Source: Bacillus sp. FJAT-18017
GTDB taxonomy: Bacteria; Bacillota; Bacilli; Bacillales; Cytobacillaceae
Reading direction: 5' to 3'
Assembly: GCF_001278805.1 (NCBI RefSeq)
Contig: NZ_CP012602.1
Location: 3,006,001 to 3,070,000, forward strand
Length of the DNA: 64,000 nt
The notes beneath the pieces were generated by a model that did no database searches, was not told the origin of the DNA, and saw nothing but the letters and a program-made list of their open reading frames with translations. Made by a program: the position numbers and the translations under genes. Shown here piece after piece: positions 24,710 to 34,342 of the stretch (position 1 is the stretch's first letter; each line of letters begins with the position of its first letter).

Positions 24710-26164
24710 CTACATGTAGTACGCGTCTACGACCATTCCGCTTTTTGCATCGATAAAGATTTCTTCTCCGTCACCTTCAAAAATATGTGCCAGAACGTAT
24801 CCGCCAGCAAGTGGGGAATAAATCACTTGGGTTGCTTTATATTTAACCTGTTTTCCGGCGTCCTTTGTAGCAATTTGTTCCGCCTTATCCTTCTTTATTT
24901 TCTCCTCAGGCTTAAATAAGAAAAATTCGGGACCTAACGGGATTGAACTTGCCCTTAACTCCGAAAACTCCCCAGTTTTATGATTCAATACAACCGTATT
25001 CTTCAGGTCATATTGAAAAAAGAATTCGTACCCATCCACGACAGGAATAAAGTCGAAATAGCTTTGATCCTGAATGCCATTAAATCCATCCCGGTAATCA
25101 ATTTTGAAATCGGCTTCCTCACCATATTGGCGTTTCAACAGGCCTATGGCATTTTCTTTCAATCCATTATAATCGATGCTTGTAGTTTTTTCCTGATCCG
25201 ATCCATGGTTGGCAGATGCATCTAGAATATATCCTGTATAACTGTCAATTTCTCCTTCAATAGTAAGATCCTTAGTTTCAAGTTTGAAACCATACAATAT
25301 CGGACGATCCCTCAATTGTTTAAGCTCAATTTTTCCCTTCTTAAAACCAAGAACTTCTTTAATTCTTTTTTCAAGTTCGTCCTTGCTTAGCAAGTCTGCT
25401 TCTGCGGATGCCATGTGATACCGGGTATAAAAATAAATCGTTTTATTGATTTTCGTAATCTCATTTGAAATTTTCTCCATGTCCACCAATTCAAAATATG
25501 AACTATATCCGTGATTGAAGAGGAGATACTGAGCCTCAATTTCTTTTTTAAGGCTATCGATGTTTGTTCTAAGTTCTGACAATGCCTGCCTGTCCGTTTC
25601 ATCCTGCAGGCCAAGTTCCTGCCTATTCACAAGAGCATTGATCATTCTCTCTAGACCGTTAAGATCAACAAAGATCCAGTTGTGATTAGACTTCTTCTCC
25701 TCAAGCCAGTTCAGGTTCTCAGTAAAGCCGCTGAGTTTTTCCTGGGAGTATCCGAGTTGGGAAGCTATAAAAGGATCAACCTCTTGTGGATGTTCAGCGA
25801 GAAAACTCAGCTGCTCACTGTACCGGTATACGTCATTAAAACGGTCTGCTATTAACCGCCTATTGTCAATATAGTTATTGATGACCGATACGATGATGAT
25901 TAATGCAAGGCCTGCAGCGACTATCCGCATCCAAATCAGCTTGATTTTCAGGCGGATTTTGTCATCGAGTGAATCGGGTACATTCTCTTCCTGATAACCA
26001 CCCTCAGCAATTTCTTGAGTAAAACCTGTCCCTTCCTCATAAATCTTGCTGCAATTAGGACAACTATCGAGATGCTCTTTGATGGCAACCCGGGTTTCCT
26101 GCTTAACTTCATTTTCCATAAATAAAGGATAAAGGTCCTCAACAACCGCGCAATCTAATTTCAA
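24710..26164 (-). CDS. Membrane anti-sigma factor with zinc-finger and PepSY-like regions
   Basis: The 484-residue protein has an N-terminal anti-sigma zinc domain (HLDSCPNC, His-x3-Cys-x2-Cys), one membrane helix (MRIVAAGLALIIIVSVI, about 77-93), and a large extracellular part with coiled-coil-like helices and PepSY-like repeats (YTGYILDASAN; IFIDAKSGMVVDAYYM). It should hold the adjacent ECF sigma factor at the membrane until an outside signal arrives. The TTG start directly follows the sigma stop (TGATTG) with GGGGAGG upstream, so translation is probably coupled. It is much longer than typical RsiW-type proteins. Confidence 0.85.
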   Translation of the reverse strand: MKLDCAVVEDLYPLFMENEVKQETRVAIKEHLDSCPNCSKIYEEGTGFTQEIAEGGYQEENVPDSLDDKIRLKIKLIWMRIVAAGLALIIIVSVINNYIDNRRLIADRFNDVYRYSEQLSFLAEHPQEVDPFIASQLGYSQEKLSGFTENLNWLEEKKSNHNWIFVDLNGLERMINALVNRQELGLQDETDRQALSELRTNIDSLKKEIEAQYLLFNHGYSSYFELVDMEKISNEITKINKTIYFYTRYHMASAEADLLSKDELEKRIKEVLGFKKGKIELKQLRDRPILYGFKLETKDLTIEGEIDSYTGYILDASANHGSDQEKTTSIDYNGLKENAIGLLKRQYGEEADFKIDYRDGFNGIQDQSYFDFIPVVDGYEFFFQYDLKNTVVLNHKTGEFSELRASSIPLGPEFFLFKPEEKIKKDKAEQIATKDAGKQVKYKATQVIYSPLAGGYVLAHIFEGDGEEIFIDAKSGMVVDAYYM

Positions 26165-26647
26165 TCAAGTCACCTCCCCATCATAATATAACTTCCTGAA
26201 TTTCTTTTTTGCCCGGTGAAGCCCAACCTTGATATTACCTTCTGTCTGGCCAAGTACCATAGCGATCTCGGCCACCGAAAACCCGTGAGAACGGAGTGTC
26301 AGGAGCGATCTCTCCTGCTCGGTCAGCTGGAGGAGCGTTTCCCTAACCGCTAATTGTGCATCTGCGTTTTCATACCTGCGCTCTGCCTCAAGTTCTGGTT
26401 CAGCAAATGACCGCTCGTATCTCGTGGAAGCTTTTTTCGCATTGTTTAAATATGTATTCCGGGCAATCCTGAACAACCAAGTTTTAAGCGAGGCCTCACC
26501 CCGGTAACTCTTCAGGCCCTTGAACGCCTTAATGAAAGTATCATGGGTCAATTCTTCGGCGACTGAACGGTTATGGCACAACGCGCAAAGGAAAGTGTAA
26601 ACCGGTTTTTTATATTGTTCATACAGCTCCTCTAGCGGATCCGCCAT
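26165..26647 (-). CDS. ECF-type RNA polymerase sigma factor
   Basis: The protein of about 160 residues has region 2 (YKKPVYTFLCALCHNRSVAEELTHDTF; LKTWLFRIARNTYLN) and region 4 (LTEQERSLLTLRSHGFSVAEIA...TEGNIKVGLHRAKKKFRK), the minimal ECF layout. ATG 26647 with AGGGGAG upstream is chosen. It is coupled to the anti-sigma gene. A candidate self-recognised promoter lies upstream. Confidence 0.93.
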   Translation of the reverse strand: MADPLEELYEQYKKPVYTFLCALCHNRSVAEELTHDTFIKAFKGLKSYRGEASLKTWLFRIARNTYLNNAKKASTRYERSFAEPELEAERRYENADAQLAVRETLLQLTEQERSLLTLRSHGFSVAEIAMVLGQTEGNIKVGLHRAKKKFRKLYYDGEVT

Positions 26648-26670
26648 CCTTTTCTCCCCTCTCAACGACT

Positions 26671-26699
26671 ACAGACAAACGAGAACCAAAAAGGTTACA
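26671..26699 (-). promoter_or_regulatory. Candidate ECF-type promoter of the sigma operon
   Basis: On the minus strand TGTAACC is followed after about 16 bp by GTCTGT, resembling ECF promoters with an AAC-containing -35. It lies about 25 bp before the sigma start codon. Confidence 0.4.
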
Positions 26700-26717
26700 A
26701 GCAAACTATTATTTTTC

Positions 26718-26756
26718 AAAAAAAATGTGCAGCCCATTGCCTGGACTGCACTTCAT
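26718..26756 (-). terminator. Terminator of the CARF-HEPN-like operon
   Basis: Minus-strand stem GTGCAGTCC / GGGCTGCAC followed by eight T. It separates the operon from the sigma gene. Confidence 0.75.
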
Positions 26757-26760
26757 ACGA

Positions 26761-27981
26761 TCATGGTACCCGCTGCCCAACTTCCTCAGATGCCAAAGCA
26801 AGAGCCGCTTTTGAAATCATCTCAAAAATTGAGTAGGCTGGCATAAGGTTGAGCTCCACAAGAATTGGATTCATTTTTTCAAGAGGTGCCTGTCCTAGAA
26901 TTGCTTCAAAGTCAGCTTTGTTGAAATCTACAAAACCATGGCCGCTGACCCCTTGGTGACGAAGGTGGAGGAACTTGCTAAAGGCTGGATCTTTAAAGAA
27001 AAGATATACCCTCGCAAAAAATTCATCCCTTCCAGTAAGCTTTTCAGTTCCTGTTGAAGCACCAGGGCTAATCATGACGCCGGGGCGGCCATTAAGCCGG
27101 TAAATTTCATTATCTAGCACCTTCATATACCGATGAAAATGTTTTGAAAGCCTTTCATTTGCTGGTATCTTAAGAAAATAGGTGGCCCCTTTTCGGATTA
27201 TGAACTGCTTGTGATCTTCGTATACCGCCCAATTAATATCCCATCCCAGTGCATACAGGAGCGTCTCCTCCGCAAGCCGGTAATATAGAACCACAAAATC
27301 TATTAAGTTATTATCCTTATAAAGCAGTTCGGCATAATTTTGAAGATAGGCAATAAATGCACGCTGGTCCCTTCTTGCTACCTTCCTGAATTCTGTAATG
27401 AAGGCAATTTCGCTTTTTGCTTCCTTTGGATCTATTTCCATAAGAGTTTCGCTGAGATTATTCCAGTAGCTTTCTGTTTTCAGCTGATGGGAGGTAAAAT
27501 CAAACTGACGCAATCCCTGTGCCAAGTCAAGCAGCTGGACAATTTTACGGTTTTGGAACCGCTTTGACGCAAGTTTTTTGGCGGCCCGGAAATTCCCAGA
27601 TTCAACTAGCTGGTGTAAATGGTGATAAACGTTCACCTCTTTCGCTCTGTTAACCTCTTTCTTTTTTGAAAAAGAAGGATTCAATGCTGTTCTGTTTGGA
27701 AACCTCTGCACTACCTTTAACGTGAGCATATGGGCAAGTACCTTGTTGGAATAATAGTCAGTATGTATCTCAATAGTTTCAAAATCAGTTTTTATCAAAT
27801 CAGCAATGTTTTCAGTCCATTGCCGTGCCTCGTGGACCGATTTGAATTCGGGAATAGGTATTCTGCCAGACGTGCCAGCTTTTATCTCCGCTGGCTGCAG
27901 TAACAATGTTTCCGTGTTGCTGGCTGAGGAAGGAAGCCTGGGATTTGGATGATCACTCAAAACGATTCGTAAATTTTTCAT
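26761..27981 (-). CDS. Csm6/Csx1-like CARF-HEPN protein, second of pair
   Basis: The 406-residue protein has an N-terminal alpha/beta region (about 1-105; FETIEIHTDYYSNKVLAHML) that could be a degenerate CARF sensor, a helical middle, and a C-terminal helical domain. The latter has YYRLAEETLLYALG and the HEPN RNase-type motif LRHQGVSGHGF (Arg-His-x5-His). The HEPN part is better supported than the CARF part. CARF-HEPN proteins are RNases switched on by cyclic oligoadenylate from type III CRISPR complexes, yet no cas gene or array is in the window. Its ATG overlaps the stop of the upstream partner by four bases (ATGA). Confidence 0.55.
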   Translation of the reverse strand: MKNLRIVLSDHPNPRLPSSASNTETLLLQPAEIKAGTSGRIPIPEFKSVHEARQWTENIADLIKTDFETIEIHTDYYSNKVLAHMLTLKVVQRFPNRTALNPSFSKKKEVNRAKEVNVYHHLHQLVESGNFRAAKKLASKRFQNRKIVQLLDLAQGLRQFDFTSHQLKTESYWNNLSETLMEIDPKEAKSEIAFITEFRKVARRDQRAFIAYLQNYAELLYKDNNLIDFVVLYYRLAEETLLYALGWDINWAVYEDHKQFIIRKGATYFLKIPANERLSKHFHRYMKVLDNEIYRLNGRPGVMISPGASTGTEKLTGRDEFFARVYLFFKDPAFSKFLHLRHQGVSGHGFVDFNKADFEAILGQAPLEKMNPILVELNLMPAYSIFEMISKAALALASEEVGQRVP

Positions 27982-29282
27982 AGTGAAACAGCACCTTTCC
28001 CGGTCAATTTCTCACTTAGCTGCAGCAAAGCCAAATTAATCTTTTCTACATTATTATCCATTTCATGCCCGAATTCCCTTAGCATGATGTTTGAATCCAT
28101 CAAGAACCTTTTCTTGGCCCGGGAAATGGTGGTCCTCGATGTCCCGAAATACGACTGCCAGGCAACATCATTGTCAATGCCGCTCCTGCCATGGCCAATG
28201 AAACTCTGATTTCTCCCCTGCAGAAGTTTTGCGACATTCAAGCTCTTCAAGTAAAAATACGCCCCGAAATGGCTATTAATTTCCCGCTTATCATACATTT
28301 CTTCTATTTTTTCGATCAACTGGTAAATGGATGAACAGGTATCCTTCTTGAAGCTTAAGCCCTCTATCTGTTTATGCTCAATTAAATAAAGAAGGATCGC
28401 CTCACGCGCCCGATAAAATCGAATCAGGAACGAAACCATATCATCAAGGTCCAGATACATCTCCAGATGGCGATACAACTCGATAATTCTCGCCAAATCA
28501 CGAATCGCTGTGTCTTTGGATAGCAAATTTTTTAATATAACGTCTGTTTCAATAAAAAGCTCAGTTTCGCCTGCAATCGACCTCGCCTCATCCAGCGCGA
28601 TTCGGGCGTCCTCAAAGTCATAATTCATCCGATGAATCATCAGCCTTAACAATGATGCCGCCGCCTGTTTTTCAACGGATTCCTCCAACTCATCAAGAAG
28701 CTCAAATGCAGCCATATAGTCGTGATCCATAATGAATGACTGAAATTCTCCCAGCCAATCAGAAGCAATCGGAACGATATCAGCTTTTTCCACCACAACT
28801 TCCCCGTTTGCAAAAAATACTGCGGCATAACGGTTTTCAAACTGCCTGATCCCTTCCCGGAAGACCAAGTCATACAGTTTTCCATGCCCAATTCCAGATA
28901 GTTGCGCGATTATCTCGAACGGGTAGCGCTTGGAAATGGTATGGACGATTCTGCTTACATCCTTTGGGTCCGTTCCGTTTATGCCTGCCCTTGGTGTAAC
29001 AGCCTCAACTTCCCATTCATCCGGAAAAAATGGCTGGATCAACTTTTCCAGCTCCTGCTGAATTTGATACATTTCAAACTGCGAAAAGCGGCTGTCAATT
29101 TCCTGCCAGACAACGATTGCACCTGACTTTTGACTAAGTAGTGATAGACATTCCACTGCTTTTTTTACTGAGTATGTAATGGTTTCTGAAGTTAATGTCC
29201 ACGGCACACGCTTCGTGATGCCAGCTTGTTTTAAAATTTTCCCGTCCAGAATTACTTGCGGAACGAGCAGTTCATCCGCCAC
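27978..29282 (-). CDS. Csm6/Csx1-like CARF-HEPN protein, first of pair
   Basis: The protein of about 434 residues has an N-terminal alpha/beta domain ending in a CARF-like strand-loop-helix-strand (EIIAQLSGIGHGKLYDLVF...YAAVFFANGEV), the place of the ligand-binding TGGTK-like loop. A repeat-like helical linker follows (about 175-235). The C-terminal HEPN-type domain has LYRHLEMYLDLDDMVSFL, FYRAREAILLYL and LLQGRNQSFIGHG (Arg-Asn-x5-His). The order matches Csm6. GTG 29282 with GGGGAG 9 nt upstream seems the best start; TTG 29291 is possible. It is coupled to a similar gene. No CRISPR genes are nearby. Confidence 0.6.
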   Translation of the reverse strand: MADELLVPQVILDGKILKQAGITKRVPWTLTSETITYSVKKAVECLSLLSQKSGAIVVWQEIDSRFSQFEMYQIQQELEKLIQPFFPDEWEVEAVTPRAGINGTDPKDVSRIVHTISKRYPFEIIAQLSGIGHGKLYDLVFREGIRQFENRYAAVFFANGEVVVEKADIVPIASDWLGEFQSFIMDHDYMAAFELLDELEESVEKQAAASLLRLMIHRMNYDFEDARIALDEARSIAGETELFIETDVILKNLLSKDTAIRDLARIIELYRHLEMYLDLDDMVSFLIRFYRAREAILLYLIEHKQIEGLSFKKDTCSSIYQLIEKIEEMYDKREINSHFGAYFYLKSLNVAKLLQGRNQSFIGHGRSGIDNDVAWQSYFGTSRTTISRAKKRFLMDSNIMLREFGHEMDNNVEKINLALLQLSEKLTGKGAVSL

Positions 29283-29440
29283 TCCTACCAACTCCCCCTT
29301 GCAACACTATTTTGAAAAAATTATACCATATTAATACAGAGTGGTTTTGGTAAGGGGTTTGGACTTTTTTATATTAATAGACTTGTTCCATTCTCCAAGA
29401 GTGATGCAGGTTCACTTTAATCTTTGTAAAAAAATAATAA

Positions 29441-29505
29441 TGGGACACAGGGACAGGTCCTTGTCCCTGTAAGAATTCAAGGGACGGATAACCTCCGTCC
29501 CTTTC
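29441..29505. repeat. REP-like double palindrome
   Basis: Two perfect hairpins: ACAGGGACA-N6-TGTCCCTGT (29447-29470) and AAGGGACGGA-N5-TCCGTCCCTT (29479-29503). GGGAC-rich palindromes of this kind are often linked to Y1-type (RAYT) transposases in Firmicutes. Here they follow the stop of the large secreted gene and may also stop its transcript (T-run on the minus strand after 29441). Confidence 0.65.
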
Positions 29506-29508
29506 CAA

Positions 29509-32500
29509 TTATTCTGCTATTTGCATTCTATAAATGTACACATCATCGTAATATGCGGTCGTTACCCATGCGTTAGAGCTAGATAACAAGATCCGTACAT
29601 AAGCAGCATTCTCTGGTGCGGTAAAATAGAATTCCTTTTGTAGCCATTGGCCTCTTGGAGAATCAAATATAATTCCTAGACCACTTGTTATTGATAGTTC
29701 CTTTCCATTATTATCATAGTAACGAATTTGATATAATGTACGACTGCTACTAAATGCGTTACCTGTGTCTGGATTAATTGGTGGATCTCCTAAATAAACA
29801 TTGGCACCTGTTGTGTAAGTTACACCTATCTCAATTTCAATCAAATCAGATTGTAAAGCTGTGTATTTGGAAGTAGTTGCATCAACAAGTTTTAAACTGT
29901 TATCGCCTGATAAGGATTGCTCTTCTGATAGTTCAAGAGACGTGTAGCCTTCTGTTCCATCTCTTAGCGACCAACCGTGGATAAAGTCATCTTCACTCAA
30001 ATCCTCAAAATCCGCGTTCTCCACCTCTAAAAATTGTTTGATAGTGTCTCCCGAACGGTAGACATTAACCGTTGAATTAGCCAAAATTCCTTGATATTCT
30101 GCTGTTACAACTACCTCTCCCCGCTCCATCCCAGTAATATCAAGTCCCTGTACGAAAGCATGTGCATCATCTGTAATTGTTAATTGTACCCCGTCATGAA
30201 GATTTCGTTTTTCCACATTGCCATTATTTACATTTTTATAGTATCCAAAAACTGTTGCGGTGGCTGTTTCTCCTACTCGTAAATTTATTGGTAGAGTTAA
30301 CTCCAATCTAGTTAAAAGAAAGCTAGATACCACTACTTTAACTTCAGCTGTCTTCCCAGCATATTCGGCAATGACAACCTCATTTCCATCCTGCACTGCT
30401 GTCAATTTATTTCTATTTAATTCAACAATATCTACTGAAGCTGTGGTGAAGCTTGTTTCATTGGTAACATCCTTCTTAATTGGTCCATATTCAGCATACA
30501 CCGTAAATACCTTTTCCTCTCCGACAGCCATTTCAATTTTTTCAGGCTTAATTGATAAGTTGGTTAATTCATAAACGGTAATCTTCGGTACTTTCATAGT
30601 AACAAAGCCAATGCCAGGTTTGGTAACGACAACCGTATATTCATGTTCACCAATCTCCGGTGATGGTATCACGAGCTCCACTGGTTTTTCCCCAGCACCT
30701 ACACCAGTAGCAAGAATGGTACTACCCTCTCTCACCTCAACGGTAGTTCCCTCCGCAGCCAATATCGATAATGATACATCTGAACCAACGGCAACATCAT
30801 AGCTCGATGATGGAATTAGTTCTACAGTTGGCAATTCCCTTGGGTCAACAGTCGTTGAAAATGATACATCATCGTAATAAAGTTCATCAAGCCAGCCAAA
30901 GTGACCGTTTAATACAATCCTCGCGTCTACTGCACCTTTAGGGGCTAAGCTTGTATGCTTAACATGAAACCATTCATGTCGAGAGAGTGTTATTTTACCT
31001 TCATCTAGTCCCTCAACTGCTATCAAATCCCCTAATTCATTATAAAAATAGACTCCGACAAATGCCGACGGTTTCATTTTACTAGGATGCTTTCCATCAC
31101 CCGATAAGAACACGTTAGCCTCTACCGTATAAGATTTCCCTTCCTTTACTTCAATTTCATCAGATAAAAATTCTGTTTTTCCTCTTGCTTGATTGGTTTT
31201 TACTTGTAAACTATTCTTACCTGATAAGGCATATAATGTTGAAATAAAAGAATCCTGGGATTTACCTTTTGTTAATGTCCAACCAGAAAGCTCTTTTTCT
31301 TCAAAACTAGCATTTTTCACATCTAAAAAAGATTTCACGGGTTTCGGCTCAACAACAGTAATCACCTGTTTCGTTAATTCCTTTCCCATGTAAGTCGCAG
31401 TAAGCGTAACCTCACCAGCATGCTTCGGAATAATCTTTCCATCCTTAATTTCTACTTTTTCTGGATTTGATACAGAAAACTCCACATATTTTGTAATGTC
31501 TACTATCCAATCATAAAAATCTGCTGAAACAGCTATTTCTTGAGAAACTCCAATGGTAGCTGTATCCGGAATAGAGAAGGTTAAATTTTCTGGGAGCTCC
31601 CTTAGCTTTTTCATCACTTTGGTAGCTTGAGCAAAATAGACCTCATTGTCCTGATTCATCGTAAAAATATTTACTTCATTTTCTACTAATTGTTTACTCT
31701 CCATTGTTTTTGGATTTAGGACGGTTAACCTACTTCCAACATTCGTATACAATAATCCATCCTCACCAAAATAAAGCTTTACTGGACGCCAGCGACCATA
31801 ATTAGTTATGTCTGGATAGACATTTTTCGATTTCACCACTTGATACGTTACTGGGTCAAAGGCAAAAATAAACCCATTTACAGCTCCCCAAATCAATCCA
31901 TCTGGTCCATTTGTCAAACCACTTATCATCGGAATAGTTGTACTTAATCCATCAATCTCTAAATTCCACTCATGAATTTTTTGCCTTTTTGACATGTCAA
32001 ATGCAAATAATTTTGCCTTACTAGCAACAGGAGCCGAACCAAGACCACCATGGATTGTCGTGGAACCATAGACAATTCCATCCTTATATGTTAAACCTGC
32101 AATACTTTGGTTCTGCACAATGCCTGGGTACACATCATACTTTCCACTTTTAGGATCATAAATGGTTAATGCACCTTCATGCTTTGAATAGCCTGCAATC
32201 GTTCCAATTAATAATTTTTCGCCTCCTTCACGAAGTACAAATGGACGATCCTGGCCATTGTCAATTTCAAATAAGAAATCTGGCCCTGATTGTGGGATTT
32301 CCTGCGATGTATTCCAACCAAAAATCTCAGCACCTGGATAGAGGCCAAAATACATGGTTTCTCCTACACTTCCAAATCCCTCAGCCTGTGCCAGAGAAAA
32401 GTTTGCTAGCTTATCATCATTTGTTGGGTCATAGGTTGCTCCCTCTGTCCCCATATAGCTACTAATATAAATCTTCCCGTCAGGTCCTTTTTCAATTGCT

Positions 32501-33726
32501 TGTAAGTTTAGTGGATTTCCGTCTACTAGAGTTGGCAAAACCACTTTTTTCTTCTCATTTGGATCATACAGCACAACCTTTCCATCATACGAAATGGTTA
32601 CCATTGCCTTGCCGTCAAATGCTGTCTGATTCGCAACATCCATCCATTTACTGGAACGAATAGATCCGTCAAAAGGCATGGCGATTTTTTCAGTGAGCGT
32701 TTCTACATCAATTTCCCACATATTGCCGTCTTTCTTACTTGTATAAACTTTTCCATTATGAGCCCCCGTTACTGCCATTAAGCCACGAATATTAGAGAAA
32801 GCAGTATCCCGCCATTTCTGCGCATCTAGATCATAAACATGCATCGTGAACGGTCCGTTGAAAAAGGCAAATAAATAATGGTTTACTACTGTCATCCCAT
32901 ATACTGCTCCCATACTATTAAACTTACCATTATAGATTGCATTCTCAGGTGAACCTGGAAGTTCAATGCGCTCTTTTTCTTTTGTTACAGGATTAATCTT
33001 CCAAACTCTTCCATTAGTCGAACCTGTTCCTGCATAGATATATCCATCATAATAGGCGATTGAACGAATATAGTTTTCACTGGAGTCCACCGCTTCACCG
33101 AGTAAATCCGTTACTTCAAGTGTACTAGCATCAACCTTGAATACACGCCCCCCGATAGATGCAGAGTAGATACCTCCATAAACATTGCCATCCTCATCGG
33201 AAGTAAGGCTCCAGATTGATTCAGTACCATTAATTGGGATACCGAGGTCGGTTACTTCTTTTGTTTCAGGCGAGTAAACAAATAATTTTTTCGAAGCTCC
33301 AATATAAACACGCCCATCAGAGGTTTTCTCATGGGACCATGCATTTGAAGAGTCTTTTAAGGGGTATGAATTTAATAATTTTTGATTATCGATATCAATC
33401 ACATTAAACTTAGCAAAGTCGCCTGAAGTAGCACTTCCAGTCACCGTTGTATAAACAACATTCACACCATCTTCGACACCAAAAGTTGCATCTATCGTCT
33501 GAGCTGTTTGAATTGGGTAACCGAGATCGATAAATGTTTGGTCCGAAGCCATAGTTGTTGAAATAGTTTCATTTGTTGTGTTAGGTGTAGTTTCAGAGAT
33601 ACTAATCTCACCAGTTGATTGTGATTCTTTTGAGCCTACAAAAGCATAAACATTCGTCAAAGGCTCTCCAACAAGAAGTAGTACAACAAGAAAACTAACC
33701 AAACCTTTTAAAATTAACCTTCTCAA
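29509..33726 (-). CDS. Large secreted protein: beta-propeller, Ig-like and CBM-like domains
   Basis: The 1405-residue protein has a signal peptide (LILKGLVSFLVVLLLVGEP...YA). A long beta-propeller region follows (about 60-720), with repeated strands such as DGRVYIGASKKLFVYSPETKEV and DGKIYISSYMG. Next come a BIG2-like domain (about 725-800), a carbohydrate-binding-like module (NASFEEKELSGWTLTKG ... YYDDVSF), two or three Ig/BIG2-like domains, and a second such module (NADFEDLSEDDFIHGWSL ... YYDDVYIY). No catalytic motif or wall anchor is evident. It probably binds extracellular polysaccharide; the propeller could be a lyase or binding scaffold. TTG start with AGGGGGAA upstream. It lies between repeat elements and gene fragments, so may be acquired DNA. 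Confidence 0.75.
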   Translation of the reverse strand: MRRLILKGLVSFLVVLLLVGEPLTNVYAFVGSKESQSTGEISISETTPNTTNETISTTMASDQTFIDLGYPIQTAQTIDATFGVEDGVNVVYTTVTGSATSGDFAKFNVIDIDNQKLLNSYPLKDSSNAWSHEKTSDGRVYIGASKKLFVYSPETKEVTDLGIPINGTESIWSLTSDEDGNVYGGIYSASIGGRVFKVDASTLEVTDLLGEAVDSSENYIRSIAYYDGYIYAGTGSTNGRVWKINPVTKEKERIELPGSPENAIYNGKFNSMGAVYGMTVVNHYLFAFFNGPFTMHVYDLDAQKWRDTAFSNIRGLMAVTGAHNGKVYTSKKDGNMWEIDVETLTEKIAMPFDGSIRSSKWMDVANQTAFDGKAMVTISYDGKVVLYDPNEKKKVVLPTLVDGNPLNLQAIEKGPDGKIYISSYMGTEGATYDPTNDDKLANFSLAQAEGFGSVGETMYFGLYPGAEIFGWNTSQEIPQSGPDFLFEIDNGQDRPFVLREGGEKLLIGTIAGYSKHEGALTIYDPKSGKYDVYPGIVQNQSIAGLTYKDGIVYGSTTIHGGLGSAPVASKAKLFAFDMSKRQKIHEWNLEIDGLSTTIPMISGLTNGPDGLIWGAVNGFIFAFDPVTYQVVKSKNVYPDITNYGRWRPVKLYFGEDGLLYTNVGSRLTVLNPKTMESKQLVENEVNIFTMNQDNEVYFAQATKVMKKLRELPENLTFSIPDTATIGVSQEIAVSADFYDWIVDITKYVEFSVSNPEKVEIKDGKIIPKHAGEVTLTATYMGKELTKQVITVVEPKPVKSFLDVKNASFEEKELSGWTLTKGKSQDSFISTLYALSGKNSLQVKTNQARGKTEFLSDEIEVKEGKSYTVEANVFLSGDGKHPSKMKPSAFVGVYFYNELGDLIAVEGLDEGKITLSRHEWFHVKHTSLAPKGAVDARIVLNGHFGWLDELYYDDVSFSTTVDPRELPTVELIPSSSYDVAVGSDVSLSILAAEGTTVEVREGSTILATGVGAGEKPVELVIPSPEIGEHEYTVVVTKPGIGFVTMKVPKITVYELTNLSIKPEKIEMAVGEEKVFTVYAEYGPIKKDVTNETSFTTASVDIVELNRNKLTAVQDGNEVVIAEYAGKTAEVKVVVSSFLLTRLELTLPINLRVGETATATVFGYYKNVNNGNVEKRNLHDGVQLTITDDAHAFVQGLDITGMERGEVVVTAEYQGILANSTVNVYRSGDTIKQFLEVENADFEDLSEDDFIHGWSLRDGTEGYTSLELSEEQSLSGDNSLKLVDATTSKYTALQSDLIEIEIGVTYTTGANVYLGDPPINPDTGNAFSSSRTLYQIRYYDNNGKELSITSGLGIIFDSPRGQWLQKEFYFTAPENAAYVRILLSSSNAWVTTAYYDDVYIYRMQIAE

Positions 33727-33951
33727 ATTGAAATTTCCCCCTTTGATTTGTTTTTTTCGTGATAATCTGTAATTTATATTTCTGTATTCATCTGCAACTC
33801 ATAGTAGTTGTCCACTATATTAAATGTATGGGCAAATCGATGTCTATTCAATGTCTTTAGGAGAGTATAGAAGAATTATTACTGAATAGGTGGAATGGGT
33901 CTATCCCGCCCACTCATCGGTGGAAAACAATTAGGGTAGGTACATTGTCTT

Positions 33952-34340
33952 TCATAGCTTTTTAGGAGTCGTTAAGACTGCACGCTTCATAATTGTTGAG
34001 AAAAAGCAACTATTTTCTGCCATCCCAATCCCAATCATCATCACAAGAACCATACCGAGTGGAGGAAAAGAGGTAAAGTTTGTCACTGAATTTAGTAAAA
34101 TTGAAACTAGACCATCCCCAGTAACGAGATTAATTGCCTCTACCGCTTCCCCTGTAGTGGGATGTGTTGCCGATACATTGAATAACGATGCAATATAGGA
34201 TGAAATCAAGGTAATGGCACAAAGAATAATAAACAAAACGATTGGATCGGGTAACTTATTCCCTGCGTACTCAATCGAGTTCAGCATTCGATTAAAAAAT
34301 GTTTTATTTTTTTCGTTGTAGTCTGCGACATACTGTCCCC
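33952..34340 (-). pseudogene. AbgT-family transporter, N-terminal fragment
   Basis: About 125 codons match the start of AbgT (p-aminobenzoyl-glutamate) transporters: FFNRMLNSIEYAGNKLPDP, then LFIILCAITLISSYI, NLVTGDGLVSILLNSVTNF and FPPLGMVLVMMIGIGMAEN. A stop follows at TPKKL. Full-length proteins have about 500 residues, so roughly three quarters are missing. The upstream end is fused to an MscS fragment, and no good ribosome site is seen. Confidence 0.75.
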
Positions 34341-34342
34341 CT

